Of a DNA stretch of 23,415 nt, positions 13,384 through 20,203 are shown piece after piece; position 1 is the stretch's first letter; every line of letters begins with the position of its first letter. Origin of the DNA: Trebonia sp036501515 (lineage in GTDB: Bacteria; Actinomycetota; Actinomycetes; Streptosporangiales; Streptosporangiaceae); NCBI GenBank assembly GCA_036501515.1, contig DASYAD010000077.1, positions 1 to 23,415 of the forward strand, given 5' to 3'. Position numbers and translations under genes: made by a program. The notes under the pieces are model-generated. The model had not been told where the DNA came from. It did not search any database and worked only from the letters and a program-made list of their open reading frames with translations.

Positions 13384-14073
13384 GTGCATGCGGTGCAGGC
13401 GGACCCGGGACGGGCGGACGCCGTGCGGGCCGTCGTCTTCGACTTCGACGGCCTGCTCATGGACACCGAGTCCAGCTTGTTCCTGAGCTGGCAGTACGAG
13501 TGGAGCCAGTGGGGGCTGGCGCTCAGCGAGGCGGGCTTCTTCGCCGACCACGGTGGCGACGTGAGCGACGAGCGGTACGCCCTGCTCGCGGCGGCGGCCG
13601 GCCCGCGGTACGACCGGGAGCTAAGTCACCGGCGGCGACTGGCCTACCGCGCCAAGCTGCACGAGGAGCTCGACCTGGCGGCCGGACTGCGGCGCTGGCT
13701 CGACGAGGCCGACGGGCTGGGGCTGCGGCTCGCCGTCGCCTCGTCCTCGCCCCGCGACTGGCTGACCGCTCACCTGGGCCGGGCGGGCGTGCTGCCCAGG
13801 TTCGCGGTGCTGGCAAGCGGCGACGAAGTCGCGCGGCACAAGCCGGCGCCGGACGTGTACCAGCTGGCGCTGCGCCGCCTCGGACTGGGCGGTGCGGCGG
13901 CGGTGGCCGTTGAGGACACCGCGCACGGCGTCGACGCCGCGCGCGCAGCCGGGATGCGCTGCATCGCCATCCCCAACCGCTACGTTCCCCCTGAGCGGGT
14001 CCGCCACGCCGACCTCGTGCTGCCCTCAGCGGCTGACCTGCCGCTCGCGCAGGCGCTTGACCTGCTCGGCTGA
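13384..14073 (+). CDS. HAD-superfamily hydrolase (subfamily IA phosphatase-like)
   Basis: A 229-residue HAD protein. Motif I is AVVFDFDGLLMDTES (about 16-30) with the nucleophile and acid/base aspartates. The cap carries helices around LSEAGFFADHGG and YALLAAAAGPRYD. Motif II is LAVASSSPRDWL. Motif III is the Lys of ARHKPAPDVYQLALRRLG, and motif IV is AVAVEDTAHGVDAARAAGMRCIAIPNRY. All four motifs are intact, so it should be an active Mg-dependent phosphatase or beta-phosphoglucomutase-like enzyme of the cytosol, acting on a small phosphate ester. The upstream GACAAT box favours the GTG at 13384; an internal GTG at 13423 (just before motif I) is an alternative start. It is divergent from the SRPBCC operon. 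Confidence 0.9.
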   Translation: MHAVQADPGRADAVRAVVFDFDGLLMDTESSLFLSWQYEWSQWGLALSEAGFFADHGGDVSDERYALLAAAAGPRYDRELSHRRRLAYRAKLHEELDLAAGLRRWLDEADGLGLRLAVASSSPRDWLTAHLGRAGVLPRFAVLASGDEVARHKPAPDVYQLALRRLGLGGAAAVAVEDTAHGVDAARAAGMRCIAIPNRYVPPERVRHADLVLPSAADLPLAQALDLLG

Positions 14074-14114
14074 CCCTGGCCTGCGCGGCTCCTCCGCACC
14101 TGCGGTCAACGTGG

Positions 14115-14933
14115 TCAGCACGGCTTGCGGGCCAGATCGCAGGCGAAGCTCACCGTCTGGGTGAACACCCCGCTTTCGCCGAAGCGCCCAAGGCTGGCGG
14201 CGAGGTCGGCGTCGAAGGCGGCCGCCTGGTCGCCGCGCACCGAAGCCGGCAGGACAGCTGTCGCCCGGACGAACCCGGCCAGCTCCGGCAGGCTCCAGCG
14301 GTGCCCGGCGGCGTACTCCCGGCGCACGGCGGTCCCGAAACCGGCCGCCGCCAGCACCTCGTGGTCAGGGCGGCGCCGCCGCGGCAGGTTCCAGCCCGCG
14401 GGAACCCGGTCCCCGGCGCCGAGCTTCTGCCGCCACCGCTCCACGACGTCCGCGAGCGCCCGCTGCCAGTCCGCCTCACCCGGCCAGGGCCCGTCAGACC
14501 AGCACAGCGCCAGGCAGCCGCCCGGCTTGAGCCAGCCGAAGACCAGGTCTGCGGTCACGTCGCGGTTGAGACGGTGGAACGCGTTGCCGATGACCGCCAG
14601 CTCAAAGTGGCCGGGGGGCGCACGGAGGGTCTCGGCGTCGACGGCGAGCGGCCGGACGCGGTCCGCGCCCGCGGCGGCCGCCTTGGCCCGCACCACGTCC
14701 ACCATGGCCGCTTCCCGGTCGACGGCCCACGCCTCGGCGAACCACGGGAGCAGCGGGAACGTGAGCTGGCCGGTCCCGCAGGCCAGGTCAAGCAGGCGGC
14801 CGTGCCCCGATGGCGCGGTCAGGCAGGCCAGGTCAGCGATCATCGTTTCCGGGTAGGGCAGCCGGTAGCGGTCGTAGTACCCGGCGGTGCCCTGGTAGAG
14901 ACCGGCCGCGAAACGCACCTGGTCCTCCGTCAC
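14115..14933 (-). CDS. Class I SAM-dependent methyltransferase
   Basis: A 272-residue methyltransferase. The lead-in is FAAGLYQGTAGYYDRYRLPYPETMIADL. Motif I is RLLDLACGTGQLTFPLLPWF with AWAVDREAAMVDVVRAKA following; LAVIGNAFHRLNRDV takes the place of motif II and FGWLKPGGCLALCWSD is motif III. It belongs with the YDRYRPPYP group of small-molecule methyltransferases; substrate unknown. The start is GTG at 14933, with GGGAGAAGG about 7 nt upstream. It follows the ECF42 sigma gene by 36 bp on the same strand, so the two may be cotranscribed. Confidence 0.86.
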   Translation of the reverse strand: MTEDQVRFAAGLYQGTAGYYDRYRLPYPETMIADLACLTAPSGHGRLLDLACGTGQLTFPLLPWFAEAWAVDREAAMVDVVRAKAAAAGADRVRPLAVDAETLRAPPGHFELAVIGNAFHRLNRDVTADLVFGWLKPGGCLALCWSDGPWPGEADWQRALADVVERWRQKLGAGDRVPAGWNLPRRRRPDHEVLAAAGFGTAVRREYAAGHRWSLPELAGFVRATAVLPASVRGDQAAAFDADLAASLGRFGESGVFTQTVSFACDLARKPC

Positions 14934-14969
14934 AGTAAGACCTTCTCCCGGATCAGCCGTTCGCTGACC

Positions 14970-16271
14970 TCAGCCGCGCCCACCGCTCGCGTCCTCCGGA
15001 TCCTCGCGCTGCGCGGCCGCCGCGGCTTCGGCCTGCCGCCGGCCCAGGTAAGCCCGTTCGGCGCCTGTCCCGGCCAGGGCAAGCGCCGCGGCGTACGCGC
15101 CCGCCGCCTCCGAGTGCCGCCCGAGGCGGCGCAGCAGGTCGGCACGGGCGGCCGGGAGCAGGTGGTAGCCCGCCAGCGCCCCGGTGCCGGCCAGGGAGTC
15201 AAGCAGTGCCAGGCCGGCGGCCGGGCCCTGCGCCATGCCCACGGCCACCGCCCGGTTCAGCTCCACGACGGGTGACGGGGTGATCCGGGCGAGCTGCCCG
15301 TAGACGCGGGCGATCAACGGCCAGTCGGTGTCAGCGAGCGTGACCGCGCGGGCATGGCAGGCGGCGATAACGGCCTGCAGCTGATAGGGCCCCGGCTGGC
15401 CGGCCTGCAGCGCGGCCCGCAGAACCTGCTGTCCCTCCGCTATCTCGGCGCTGTCCCAGCGTCCGCGGTCCTGGTCCTCCAGCGTGACCAGTTCGCCGTC
15501 GCCGCCGGTGCGGGCGGCGCGGCGAGAGTCCTGCAGCAGCATCAGCGCGAGCAGGCCGCCCGCTTCCGGCTCGCCCGGCATCAGCCCGGACAGCAGGCGC
15601 GCCAGCCGGATCGCTTCCGCGCACAGGTCAGCCCGCACCACGTCGGCCCCCGAGGTGGCGCTGTAGCCCTCGTTGAACAGCAGGTAGAGAACGGCCAGCA
15701 CCCCGGCGGTGCGCTCGGGCAGCAGGTCCGCGGGCGGCACCCGGTAGGGGATCGCCGCGTTGCGGATCTTGCGCTTGGCCCGGACGATCCGCTGCGCCAT
15801 CGTCGCCTCGGCGACCAGCAGCGCCCGGGCGATCTCGGCGGTGGTCAGCCCGGCCAGCACCCGCAAGGTCAGCGCCACCCGCGCCTCAAGCGGCAGTGCC
15901 GGGTGGCAGCAGGTGAAGATCAGCCGGAGCCGGTCGTCGGCGATGCCGCCGGCCTCGGGCACATCCGCCGCTGATGACTCGGGCGGCTGCAGCAGGGCCG
16001 CGTCGCGCAGCTTGACTGACTCGTTGGCGCGGCGCCGGAGCACGTCTACCGCGCGGTTGCGGGCCGCGGTGGTCAGCCAGGCTCCGGGGCGGCCGGGCAC
16101 TCCGTCGCGTTCCCACGCCTGCAGCGCCCGGGTGAACGCGTCCTGCGCGCATTCTTCGGCCAGGTCCCAGTCGCCCGTGACCGCGATCAGCGTGGCGACG
16201 ACCCGGCCCCATTCGGCCGTGAAGGCGGCGCTGACCGCCGACTGGACCTCGGGGCCGGCATCAGTCGTCAT
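14970..16271 (-). CDS. ECF42-type RNA polymerase sigma factor with C-terminal extension
   Basis: A 433-residue ECF sigma factor. Region 2 is about residues 12-82 (AAFTAEWGRVVATLIAVTGDWDLAEECAQDAFTRALQAWERDG, AWLTTAARNRAVDVLRRRA). Region 4 is about 112-172 (DDRLRLIFTCCHPALPLEARVALTLRVLAGLTTAEIARALLVAEATMAQRIVRAKRKIR). A long C-terminal extension follows: VLAVLYLLFNEGYSAT, DQDRGRWD (266-273), then helical TPR-like repeats to the end. This extension and the neighbouring DGPF gene define the ECF42 group, which has no anti-sigma factor. Known members drive the adjacent DGPF genes. The ATG at 16271 has TACGCT 6 nt upstream; the longer open frame to 16691 runs into the DGPF gene and is a shadow. Confidence 0.92.
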   Translation of the reverse strand: MTTDAGPEVQSAVSAAFTAEWGRVVATLIAVTGDWDLAEECAQDAFTRALQAWERDGVPGRPGAWLTTAARNRAVDVLRRRANESVKLRDAALLQPPESSAADVPEAGGIADDRLRLIFTCCHPALPLEARVALTLRVLAGLTTAEIARALLVAEATMAQRIVRAKRKIRNAAIPYRVPPADLLPERTAGVLAVLYLLFNEGYSATSGADVVRADLCAEAIRLARLLSGLMPGEPEAGGLLALMLLQDSRRAARTGGDGELVTLEDQDRGRWDSAEIAEGQQVLRAALQAGQPGPYQLQAVIAACHARAVTLADTDWPLIARVYGQLARITPSPVVELNRAVAVGMAQGPAAGLALLDSLAGTGALAGYHLLPAARADLLRRLGRHSEAAGAYAAALALAGTGAERAYLGRRQAEAAAAAQREDPEDASGGRG

Positions 16272-16277
16272 GCGGCT

Positions 16278-16283
16278 AGCGTA
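16278..16283 (-). promoter_or_regulatory. -10 box TACGCT, leaderless sigma gene
   Basis: TACGCT on the minus strand ends 6 nt before the ATG at 16271. It suggests the sigma gene itself is read by a housekeeping-type promoter. Confidence 0.45.
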
Positions 16284-16289
16284 CGCAGG

Positions 16290-16316
16290 TGTCGATCTGG
16301 CGGGTTCCCGTTCGTC
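16290..16316 (+). promoter_or_regulatory. Predicted ECF42 promoter of the DGPF gene
   Basis: TGTCGA (16290-16295), a 17-bp spacer and CGTC (16313-16316) lie upstream of the DGPF gene. The TGTCGA -35 with a CG(T/A)C-like -10 is what I recall for ECF42 targets. The -10 is 41 bp before the GTG, leaving room for a leader with the GGAGG ribosome site. Confidence 0.55.
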
Positions 16317-16357
16317 GGTGGGGCAAGGGAACAACCCGAAAGCATCTGGAGGCAGCA

Positions 16358-16687
16358 GTGAAGTACATGATGATCGTCTGCATCGACCCGTCCGTCGACC
16401 CGGCCGACGCCGAGGGCGGCATGGACACCGACGCCTGGGTCGCCGAAATGGACGGCCGCGGCGTGCGCCTCGAAGGCCGGCCCCTTGACCCGGGCGACGC
16501 AACCACCGTCCGGGTGCGCCGCGGGGAGACGCTGATCTCCGACGGCCCGTTCGCCGAGACCAAGGAGCTGATGGTCGGCTACGACATGCTGGACTGCAAG
16601 GACCTCGACGAGGCGATCGAGGTCGCGTCCAAGCACCCGCTCGCCCGCCGCGGCGCGATGGAGCTGCGCCCGTTCGGTAACGACTGA
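16358..16687 (+). CDS. DGPF-domain (YCII-related) protein, ECF42 partner
   Basis: A 109-residue protein of the DGPF/YCII-related family: VKYMMIVCIDPSVDP, the first strand; WVAEMDGRGVRLEGRPLDPGDATTVRVRRGETLISDGPFAETKELMVGYDMLDCKDLDEAIEVASKHPLARRGAMELRPF. The diagnostic DGPFAETKE is at residues 62-70. Proteins of this group are small alpha/beta-barrel dimers of unknown chemistry and are the usual targets of ECF42 sigma factors. The GTG at 16358 has CTGGAGG six bases upstream. It is divergent from the sigma gene and carries a TGTCGA/CGTC promoter, so it is the likely output of that sigma factor. Confidence 0.93.
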   Translation: MKYMMIVCIDPSVDPADAEGGMDTDAWVAEMDGRGVRLEGRPLDPGDATTVRVRRGETLISDGPFAETKELMVGYDMLDCKDLDEAIEVASKHPLARRGAMELRPFGND

Positions 16688-16706
16688 ACACGCGTCCGGC
16701 CGCTCA

Positions 16707-16749
16707 GCCCGTTGCGGCGCCGCCGTCCACTGCGGCCGCCGCAACGGGC
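16707..16749. terminator. Strong bidirectional stem-loop
   Basis: GCCCGTTGCGGCG (16707-16719) and CGCCGCAACGGGC (16737-16749) are perfect 13-bp arms. The 17-nt loop can extend the stem with GCCG/CGGC. It stands 20 bp after the DGPF stop and 8 bp before the stop of the convergent gene, so it can serve both. No T-run follows. Confidence 0.8.
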
Positions 16750-16756
16750 GGGCGTG

Positions 16757-17199
16757 CTACTCCGCCTGCGCCCGGTTCACGCGGGCCTGACGCGCCGCCA
16801 GGAGCGCCAAGAAAACGCCAGCGCTCATGACGAGCGTGTAGTTCATGTGACCCAGGGCGCACACCGTAATAACGAGTGCGGCCAGGACACCGGTCAGCAG
16901 CAGGCCCGGCGGCGGGCCGAACACCAGCACCCCGCAGCGGGACGCGATGCCCGACGCCGTCACGAGAAAGCCGATCTCGGTGCCGATGTCAGCAGGGTCC
17001 GTGAGATACGCCCGCCCCGGGTGACGCGCCAGGCGAGGAACGCCGTGACAGCGACGCTTAGCCCGCGCCGCCGCAGCTCGGCGGAGCTGCCGCCAGCCGT
17101 GGCGTAGAAGACCGGGCCGAAGGCCAGCGAGATAAGGAAGTAAGCCCACGTCAACGTGCCGGCCCGCTTGGGATCACGCCACGGCATACCTGGCGGCAC
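16757..17199 (-). pseudogene. Small membrane protein split by a frameshift
   Basis: Two overlapping minus-strand frames together read like one protein of about 145 residues. From GTG 17199 (or ATG 17187) the first part runs TLTWAYFLISLAFGPVFYATAGG, then RGLSVAVTAFLAWRVTRGGRISRTLL. It then leaves frame and stops within nine residues. The other frame continues at IGTEIGFLVTASGIASRCGVLVFGP, LLLTGVLAALVITVCALGHMNYTLVMSAGVFLALLAAR and ends at the TAG at 16757. The switch is near 16985-17000, where an extra 2 nt (or one missing) would restore the frame. Up to five hydrophobic helices result. The family is not recognised. It is either a recent pseudogene or a sequence error. Confidence 0.6.
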
Positions 17200-17276
17200 C
17201 GCTCTTCAGGGTCCCGGGCTCCAGGATGGCAGCGCCGAAGTCAGGCAAATGTAACAGAGCGGGACAGGGCCTAACA

Positions 17277-17327
17277 GGCGTGTTCCCGCCCGCAGGGACG
17301 CCCCGTTCGCCGCTTCAGGAACACGCC
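17277..17327. promoter_or_regulatory. 10-bp inverted repeat upstream of the IMPase-like gene
   Basis: GGCGTGTTCC (17277-17286) and GGAACACGCC (17318-17327) are perfect inverted copies, 31 bp apart. They bracket the place where a -35 box would fall for the -10 TAAGCT at 17330-17335. The pair may be an operator or an RNA hairpin. The rest of 17200-17343 shows nothing else clear. Confidence 0.5.
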
Positions 17328-17343
17328 CCTAAGCTCAGCGACC

Positions 17344-18171
17344 GTGACGGATTCAGACGCGGAACTGGCAGTGGCGGCGGCCCAGGCGGGAGCGGCCGTG
17401 GTGCGCGCCAGGTACGGGACGGCGCTCGAGCGGTTCGGCAAGTCCGGCGGCGACTTCGCCACCGCCGCGGACCTGGAAGCGGAAGCAGCCGTCCTTGGGG
17501 TCATCCGTGCGGCCCGGCCCGGTGACGCTGTCACCGGAGAGGAGAGCGGCGCCACCGGTCCGGGCGAATCTGCGCGCCGGTGGCTCGTTGATCCGCTGTG
17601 CGGGACGCTGAACTACGCGGCGGGCATGATGGTGGCCGCGGTGAACGTCGCGCTGCGAACAGGAGCGGGCGTCACGGCGGCGGCGTCAGCGGACCCGTTC
17701 TCAGGCGAGGTGTTCTGGACTGGGGGTCACGGCGCCTGGGTACGCGGCACGGACGGTGAAGAGAAACCGCTCGCACCGTCCGCTGACTGTGGGCTGGTCG
17801 ACGTCAACCTCGACCCGCCGTTTCCGAACGCCCCGGGTTTCCGGGCGGTCAGCCTCCTGGCTGACGAGGCATTCACCGGGCGGTTCCGGCCGCGCGTCGT
17901 GTCCTCGACGCTCGCCGTCGCCTGGGTCGCGGCCGGCCGCCGCGCCGCGTACGTCACCGACGGCCACCTGCGCGACAGCGTCCACTTCGCCAGCGGAATC
18001 GCCCTGTGCCAGGCGGCCGGGTGCGTGGTGACCGGCATCGCGGGCCAGCCGCTGCACACCGGACCGGAAGGGCTGGTCGCGGCGGCCGACCGCGACACCC
18101 ACGAACTGCTGCTGAGCATGATCAGGAACCAGGCCGGCCTGGCGCGGGACATGAGATCCGGGTCAAGGTGA
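17344..18171 (+). CDS. Inositol-monophosphatase-like protein with altered metal ligands
   Basis: A 275-residue member of the IMPase/FIG superfamily: ADLEAEAAVLGVIRAARPGDAVTGEESG (GEES, with both glutamates, at 65-68), WLVDPLCGTLNYAAG (80-94), SADPFSGEVFWTGGHGAWV, and LRDSVHFASGIALCQAAGCVV (209-229). In true enzymes the segments are DPxDGTxN and WDxAAG. Here the second Asp of DPxDG is Cys86, and the Asp of WDxAAG is His214. Both normally bind the catalytic Mg ions, so ordinary phosphatase activity is doubtful or uses a different metal. The GTG at 17344 has TAAGCT 8 nt upstream. Its last 50 bp overlap the convergent TetR gene. It may be a known divergent clade; I cannot check. Confidence 0.82.
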   Translation: MTDSDAELAVAAAQAGAAVVRARYGTALERFGKSGGDFATAADLEAEAAVLGVIRAARPGDAVTGEESGATGPGESARRWLVDPLCGTLNYAAGMMVAAVNVALRTGAGVTAAASADPFSGEVFWTGGHGAWVRGTDGEEKPLAPSADCGLVDVNLDPPFPNAPGFRAVSLLADEAFTGRFRPRVVSSTLAVAWVAAGRRAAYVTDGHLRDSVHFASGIALCQAAGCVVTGIAGQPLHTGPEGLVAAADRDTHELLLSMIRNQAGLARDMRSGSR

Positions 18172-18787
18172 CAGCGAGCCAGTTCTGGTACGCGTCGAGG
18201 TCCCAGCTGGTCACCCGGACCGCGAGCAGGTAGGTCTCGGCGGCGGCCAGGATCGTGGCGGTGTCGATGAGCCAGGTCAGGTCGACGGCCGGGTCGAGCA
18301 GGCCGTCCTCAGCCATCCGGTTCCAGAAGGCCGCCTGGACCTGCCGGGACTGTTCACGGCCCTGCTGCCAGAAGCCGGCGATCAGCGGCTCGGTGGCGGC
18401 GGCTTGCTGAGCCACGGCGAACAGGCCGGCCGTGCGGGCCATGATCTGCCGCCCGGCCGCGGCGCTCGCGGCGATCCGCTCGGCAGCGGTCGGAGCGGTC
18501 AGCGCCGCCTGCATCCAGTCGCGGCCGAGCACGTCAACGGACTGGGTGTCACCGACGATCGCGACGTCGACGACTCGCTTGAGAAGGGCGGCCTTGGTGC
18601 CGAAGCGGACGTAGACGGTGCGGGTGCCCACCCGGGAACGCCGGGCGACCGCCTCCAGGGTGGTGGCCTGGTAACCGTCGGCCAGGAAGAGCTCGGCCGC
18701 GGCGGCGACAATCCGCTGCTCGGTGTGCGCGACCTGAGTCTCGCGCAGCGAGGGCAGGGGAGTGACGGGGTTGACATCGCCAGTCAT
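18122..18787 (-). CDS. TetR/AcrR-family transcriptional regulator
   Basis: A 221-residue regulator. The HTH reads TEQRIVAAAAELFLADGYQATTLEAVARRSRVGTRTVYVRFGTKAALLKRVVD (about 23-76). A helical C-terminal domain follows, with PTAAERIAASAAAGRQIMARTAGLFAVAQQAA and a Trp-rich end. The ATG at 18787 is chosen because TAGACT lies 8 nt upstream and the operator falls there; an upstream extension to 19000 would run across the whole divergent VOC promoter. It is divergent from a VOC gene with 51 bp between starts and probably controls both. The ligand is unknown. Its 3' end overlaps the IMPase-like gene by 50 bp. Confidence 0.9.
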   Translation of the reverse strand: MTGDVNPVTPLPSLRETQVAHTEQRIVAAAAELFLADGYQATTLEAVARRSRVGTRTVYVRFGTKAALLKRVVDVAIVGDTQSVDVLGRDWMQAALTAPTAAERIAASAAAGRQIMARTAGLFAVAQQAAATEPLIAGFWQQGREQSRQVQAAFWNRMAEDGLLDPAVDLTWLIDTATILAAAETYLLAVRVTSWDLDAYQNWLAVTLTRISCPAPGRPGS

Positions 18788-18791
18788 AACG

Positions 18792-18829
18792 ATGCAGTCT
18801 AACTGCATTGACGACATTGCAACTGCATC
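18792..18829. promoter_or_regulatory. TetR operator between tetR and VOC genes
   Basis: ATGCAGT (18792-18798) and ACTGCAT (18802-18808) are perfect arms around CTA. A further half-site ACTGCATC lies at 18822-18829. On the minus strand TAGACT (18801-18796) is the presumed -10 of tetR and lies inside the dyad, so binding would shut off the gene. Confidence 0.7.
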
Positions 18830-18838
18830 GGAGCAGTC

Positions 18839-19321
18839 ATGACCATGTCGGACGCCCCCGCTCTCGACGGGGTCCATCACCTCAAACTGCCGGTCACCGA
18901 CCTGGCCCGGTCCCGCGAGTGGTACCAGAGCCGGCTCGGCTACCAGGTCCAGATCGAGTTCACCGAGCAGGGCAAGGTCATGGGATACGTCCTGGCCCAT
19001 CCCAACGGCGGCCCGCCGCTCGGGCTGCGGCTCGACCCGGAACGCGCCCGGGCGGCCGCGGGATTCGACTACTTCTCCATCGGCGTGCCGGATAAGGAAG
19101 CGATCGAGGAACTGGCCGCCCGGCTCAGCTCACTGGGGGAGGTGCACGCCGGCGTGCACTGGGCCACCATCGGCTGGATCTTGCCCGAGCTGCACGACCC
19201 CGACGGCCACGAGGTCCGCTTCTACACCACCAGGCACCACACTGAGCTGGCTCCTGGCGCCGTTACCGCCATCGACAACCCGCGGGAGAGCGCGCAGGCC
19301 CGCGAGCGGTCCGCCAACTGA
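18839..19321 (+). CDS. VOC-superfamily (glyoxalase/dioxygenase-like) protein
   Basis: A 160-residue protein. The first module has VHHLKLPVTDLARSREWYQSRLGYQVQIEFTEQGKVMGYVLAHPNGGPPLGLRLDP. The second has FDYFSIGVPDKEAIEELAARLSSLGEVHAGVHWATIGWILPELHDPDGHEVRFYTTRHH. The HHLKLPVTDL opening and the HDPDGHEVRFYT end are the standard VOC strands, with candidate metal ligands His and Glu in them. Substrate unknown. GGAG lies 7 nt before the ATG. It is divergent from a TetR gene whose operator fills the gap, a common layout for inducible detoxification genes. Confidence 0.88.
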   Translation: MTMSDAPALDGVHHLKLPVTDLARSREWYQSRLGYQVQIEFTEQGKVMGYVLAHPNGGPPLGLRLDPERARAAAGFDYFSIGVPDKEAIEELAARLSSLGEVHAGVHWATIGWILPELHDPDGHEVRFYTTRHHTELAPGAVTAIDNPRESAQARERSAN

Positions 19322-19330
19322 GCGGCACGG

Positions 19331-19358
19331 GACGGCGCCCGCCTCAGCGGGCGCCGTC
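19331..19358. terminator. Perfect 12-bp stem with CTCA loop
   Basis: GACGGCGCCCGC (19331-19342), CTCA, GCGGGCGCCGTC (19347-19358). It lies between the stops of the convergent VOC and LLM genes, so it likely ends both transcripts. Confidence 0.85.
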
Positions 19359-19363
19359 AGCCG

Positions 19364-20149
19364 TCAGGAGACCTGGCTGTCGCGCCAGGCGATCCAGTCG
19401 CGGAGGCTGGACAGGTCGTACCCGGGACCGCCGACGCCGACCGTGAACAGTGAGGCGCCAGCCGAGCGCAGCTTCGGGCCGAGCTCTTCCGGGCTGCCGC
19501 TGACCCCGACGGAGATCTCGATGCCGGCCGGGTCGCGGCCGACATCGGCGCAGTGCCGTTCCAGGATGGCGGTCTTCCTGGTGACCGTTTCCACGTCGCC
19601 GAAGCTGTGCCAGATGTCCGCGTGCCTGGCGACCATGCGCAGTGTCTTCTTCTCGCCGCCGCCGCCGATCAGCACGGGGATCTTGCGTGTCGGCGGCGGG
19701 TTCAGCTTGGCCAGCCGCGACTCGATCCGCGGGAGCGATTCGGCCAGGTCGTCCAGCCGGCCGCCCGCGGTGCCGAAGTCGTAGCCGTACTCGTCGTAGT
19801 CCTTCTCGAACCAGCCGGAGCCGATGCCGAGGATGAGCCTTCCGTCACTGATGTGGTCGACCGTCCGCGCCATGTCAGCCAGCAGCTCCGGGTTACGGTA
19901 ACTGTTGCAGGTGACCAGCGCGCCGATCTGAACCCGCGAGGTCGACTCCGCCCAGGCGCCGAGCATCGTCCAGCACTCGAAGTGCATGCCTTCCGGCTCG
20001 CCGTACAGCGGATAGAAGTGGTCCCAGTTGAAGACGACGTCAGCGCCGAGCTCTTCCGCTTCTGAGGCGGTGCGGCGGATCGTCTTGTAGTCGGCGTGCT
20101 GCGGATGCAGTTGCAGGCCGATGCGAATGGGCCTCGAGGTAACTGTCAC
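19364..20149 (-). CDS. LLM-class F420-dependent oxidoreductase
   Basis: A 261-residue TIM-barrel oxidoreductase: IRIGLQLHPQHADYKTIRRTASEAEELGADVVFNWDHFYPLYGEPEGMHFECWTMLGAWAESTSRVQIGALVTCNSYRNPELLADMARTVDHISDGRLILGIGSGWFEKDYDEYGYDF. Then PVLIGGGGEKKTLRMVARHADIWHSFG. The WDHF, CNSYRNPELLADMA and GIGSGWFEKDYDEYG motifs are typical of F420-dependent LLM enzymes of mycobacterial and streptomycete type. Expected role is hydride transfer to or from F420; the substrate is unknown. The start is GTG at 20149, with TAGGCT 8 nt upstream. Confidence 0.92.
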   Translation of the reverse strand: MTVTSRPIRIGLQLHPQHADYKTIRRTASEAEELGADVVFNWDHFYPLYGEPEGMHFECWTMLGAWAESTSRVQIGALVTCNSYRNPELLADMARTVDHISDGRLILGIGSGWFEKDYDEYGYDFGTAGGRLDDLAESLPRIESRLAKLNPPPTRKIPVLIGGGGEKKTLRMVARHADIWHSFGDVETVTRKTAILERHCADVGRDPAGIEISVGVSGSPEELGPKLRSAGASLFTVGVGGPGYDLSSLRDWIAWRDSQVS

Positions 20150-20157
20150 GAACTCTC

Positions 20158-20163
20158 AGCCTA
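20158..20163 (-). promoter_or_regulatory. -10 box TAGGCT of the LLM gene
   Basis: TAGGCT on the minus strand is followed by 8 nt and the GTG at 20149, giving a leader of about one base. Confidence 0.45.
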
Positions 20164-20203
20164 GCCAACGGCAGGCAGCGCACCGGCCGGAGCCTGGCCA
20201 ATG

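Noticed and set aside
13194..13466. Longer start for the SRPBCC protein
   Set aside because: It would cross the dyad cluster and lacks a ribosome site, whereas AAAGGAG precedes 13193.
16272..16691. N-terminal extension of the sigma factor
   Set aside because: It is antisense to the DGPF gene and low-complexity; the ATG at 16271 has its own -10.
18788..19000. N-terminal extension of the TetR protein
   Set aside because: It is antisense to the VOC gene and spans the operator.
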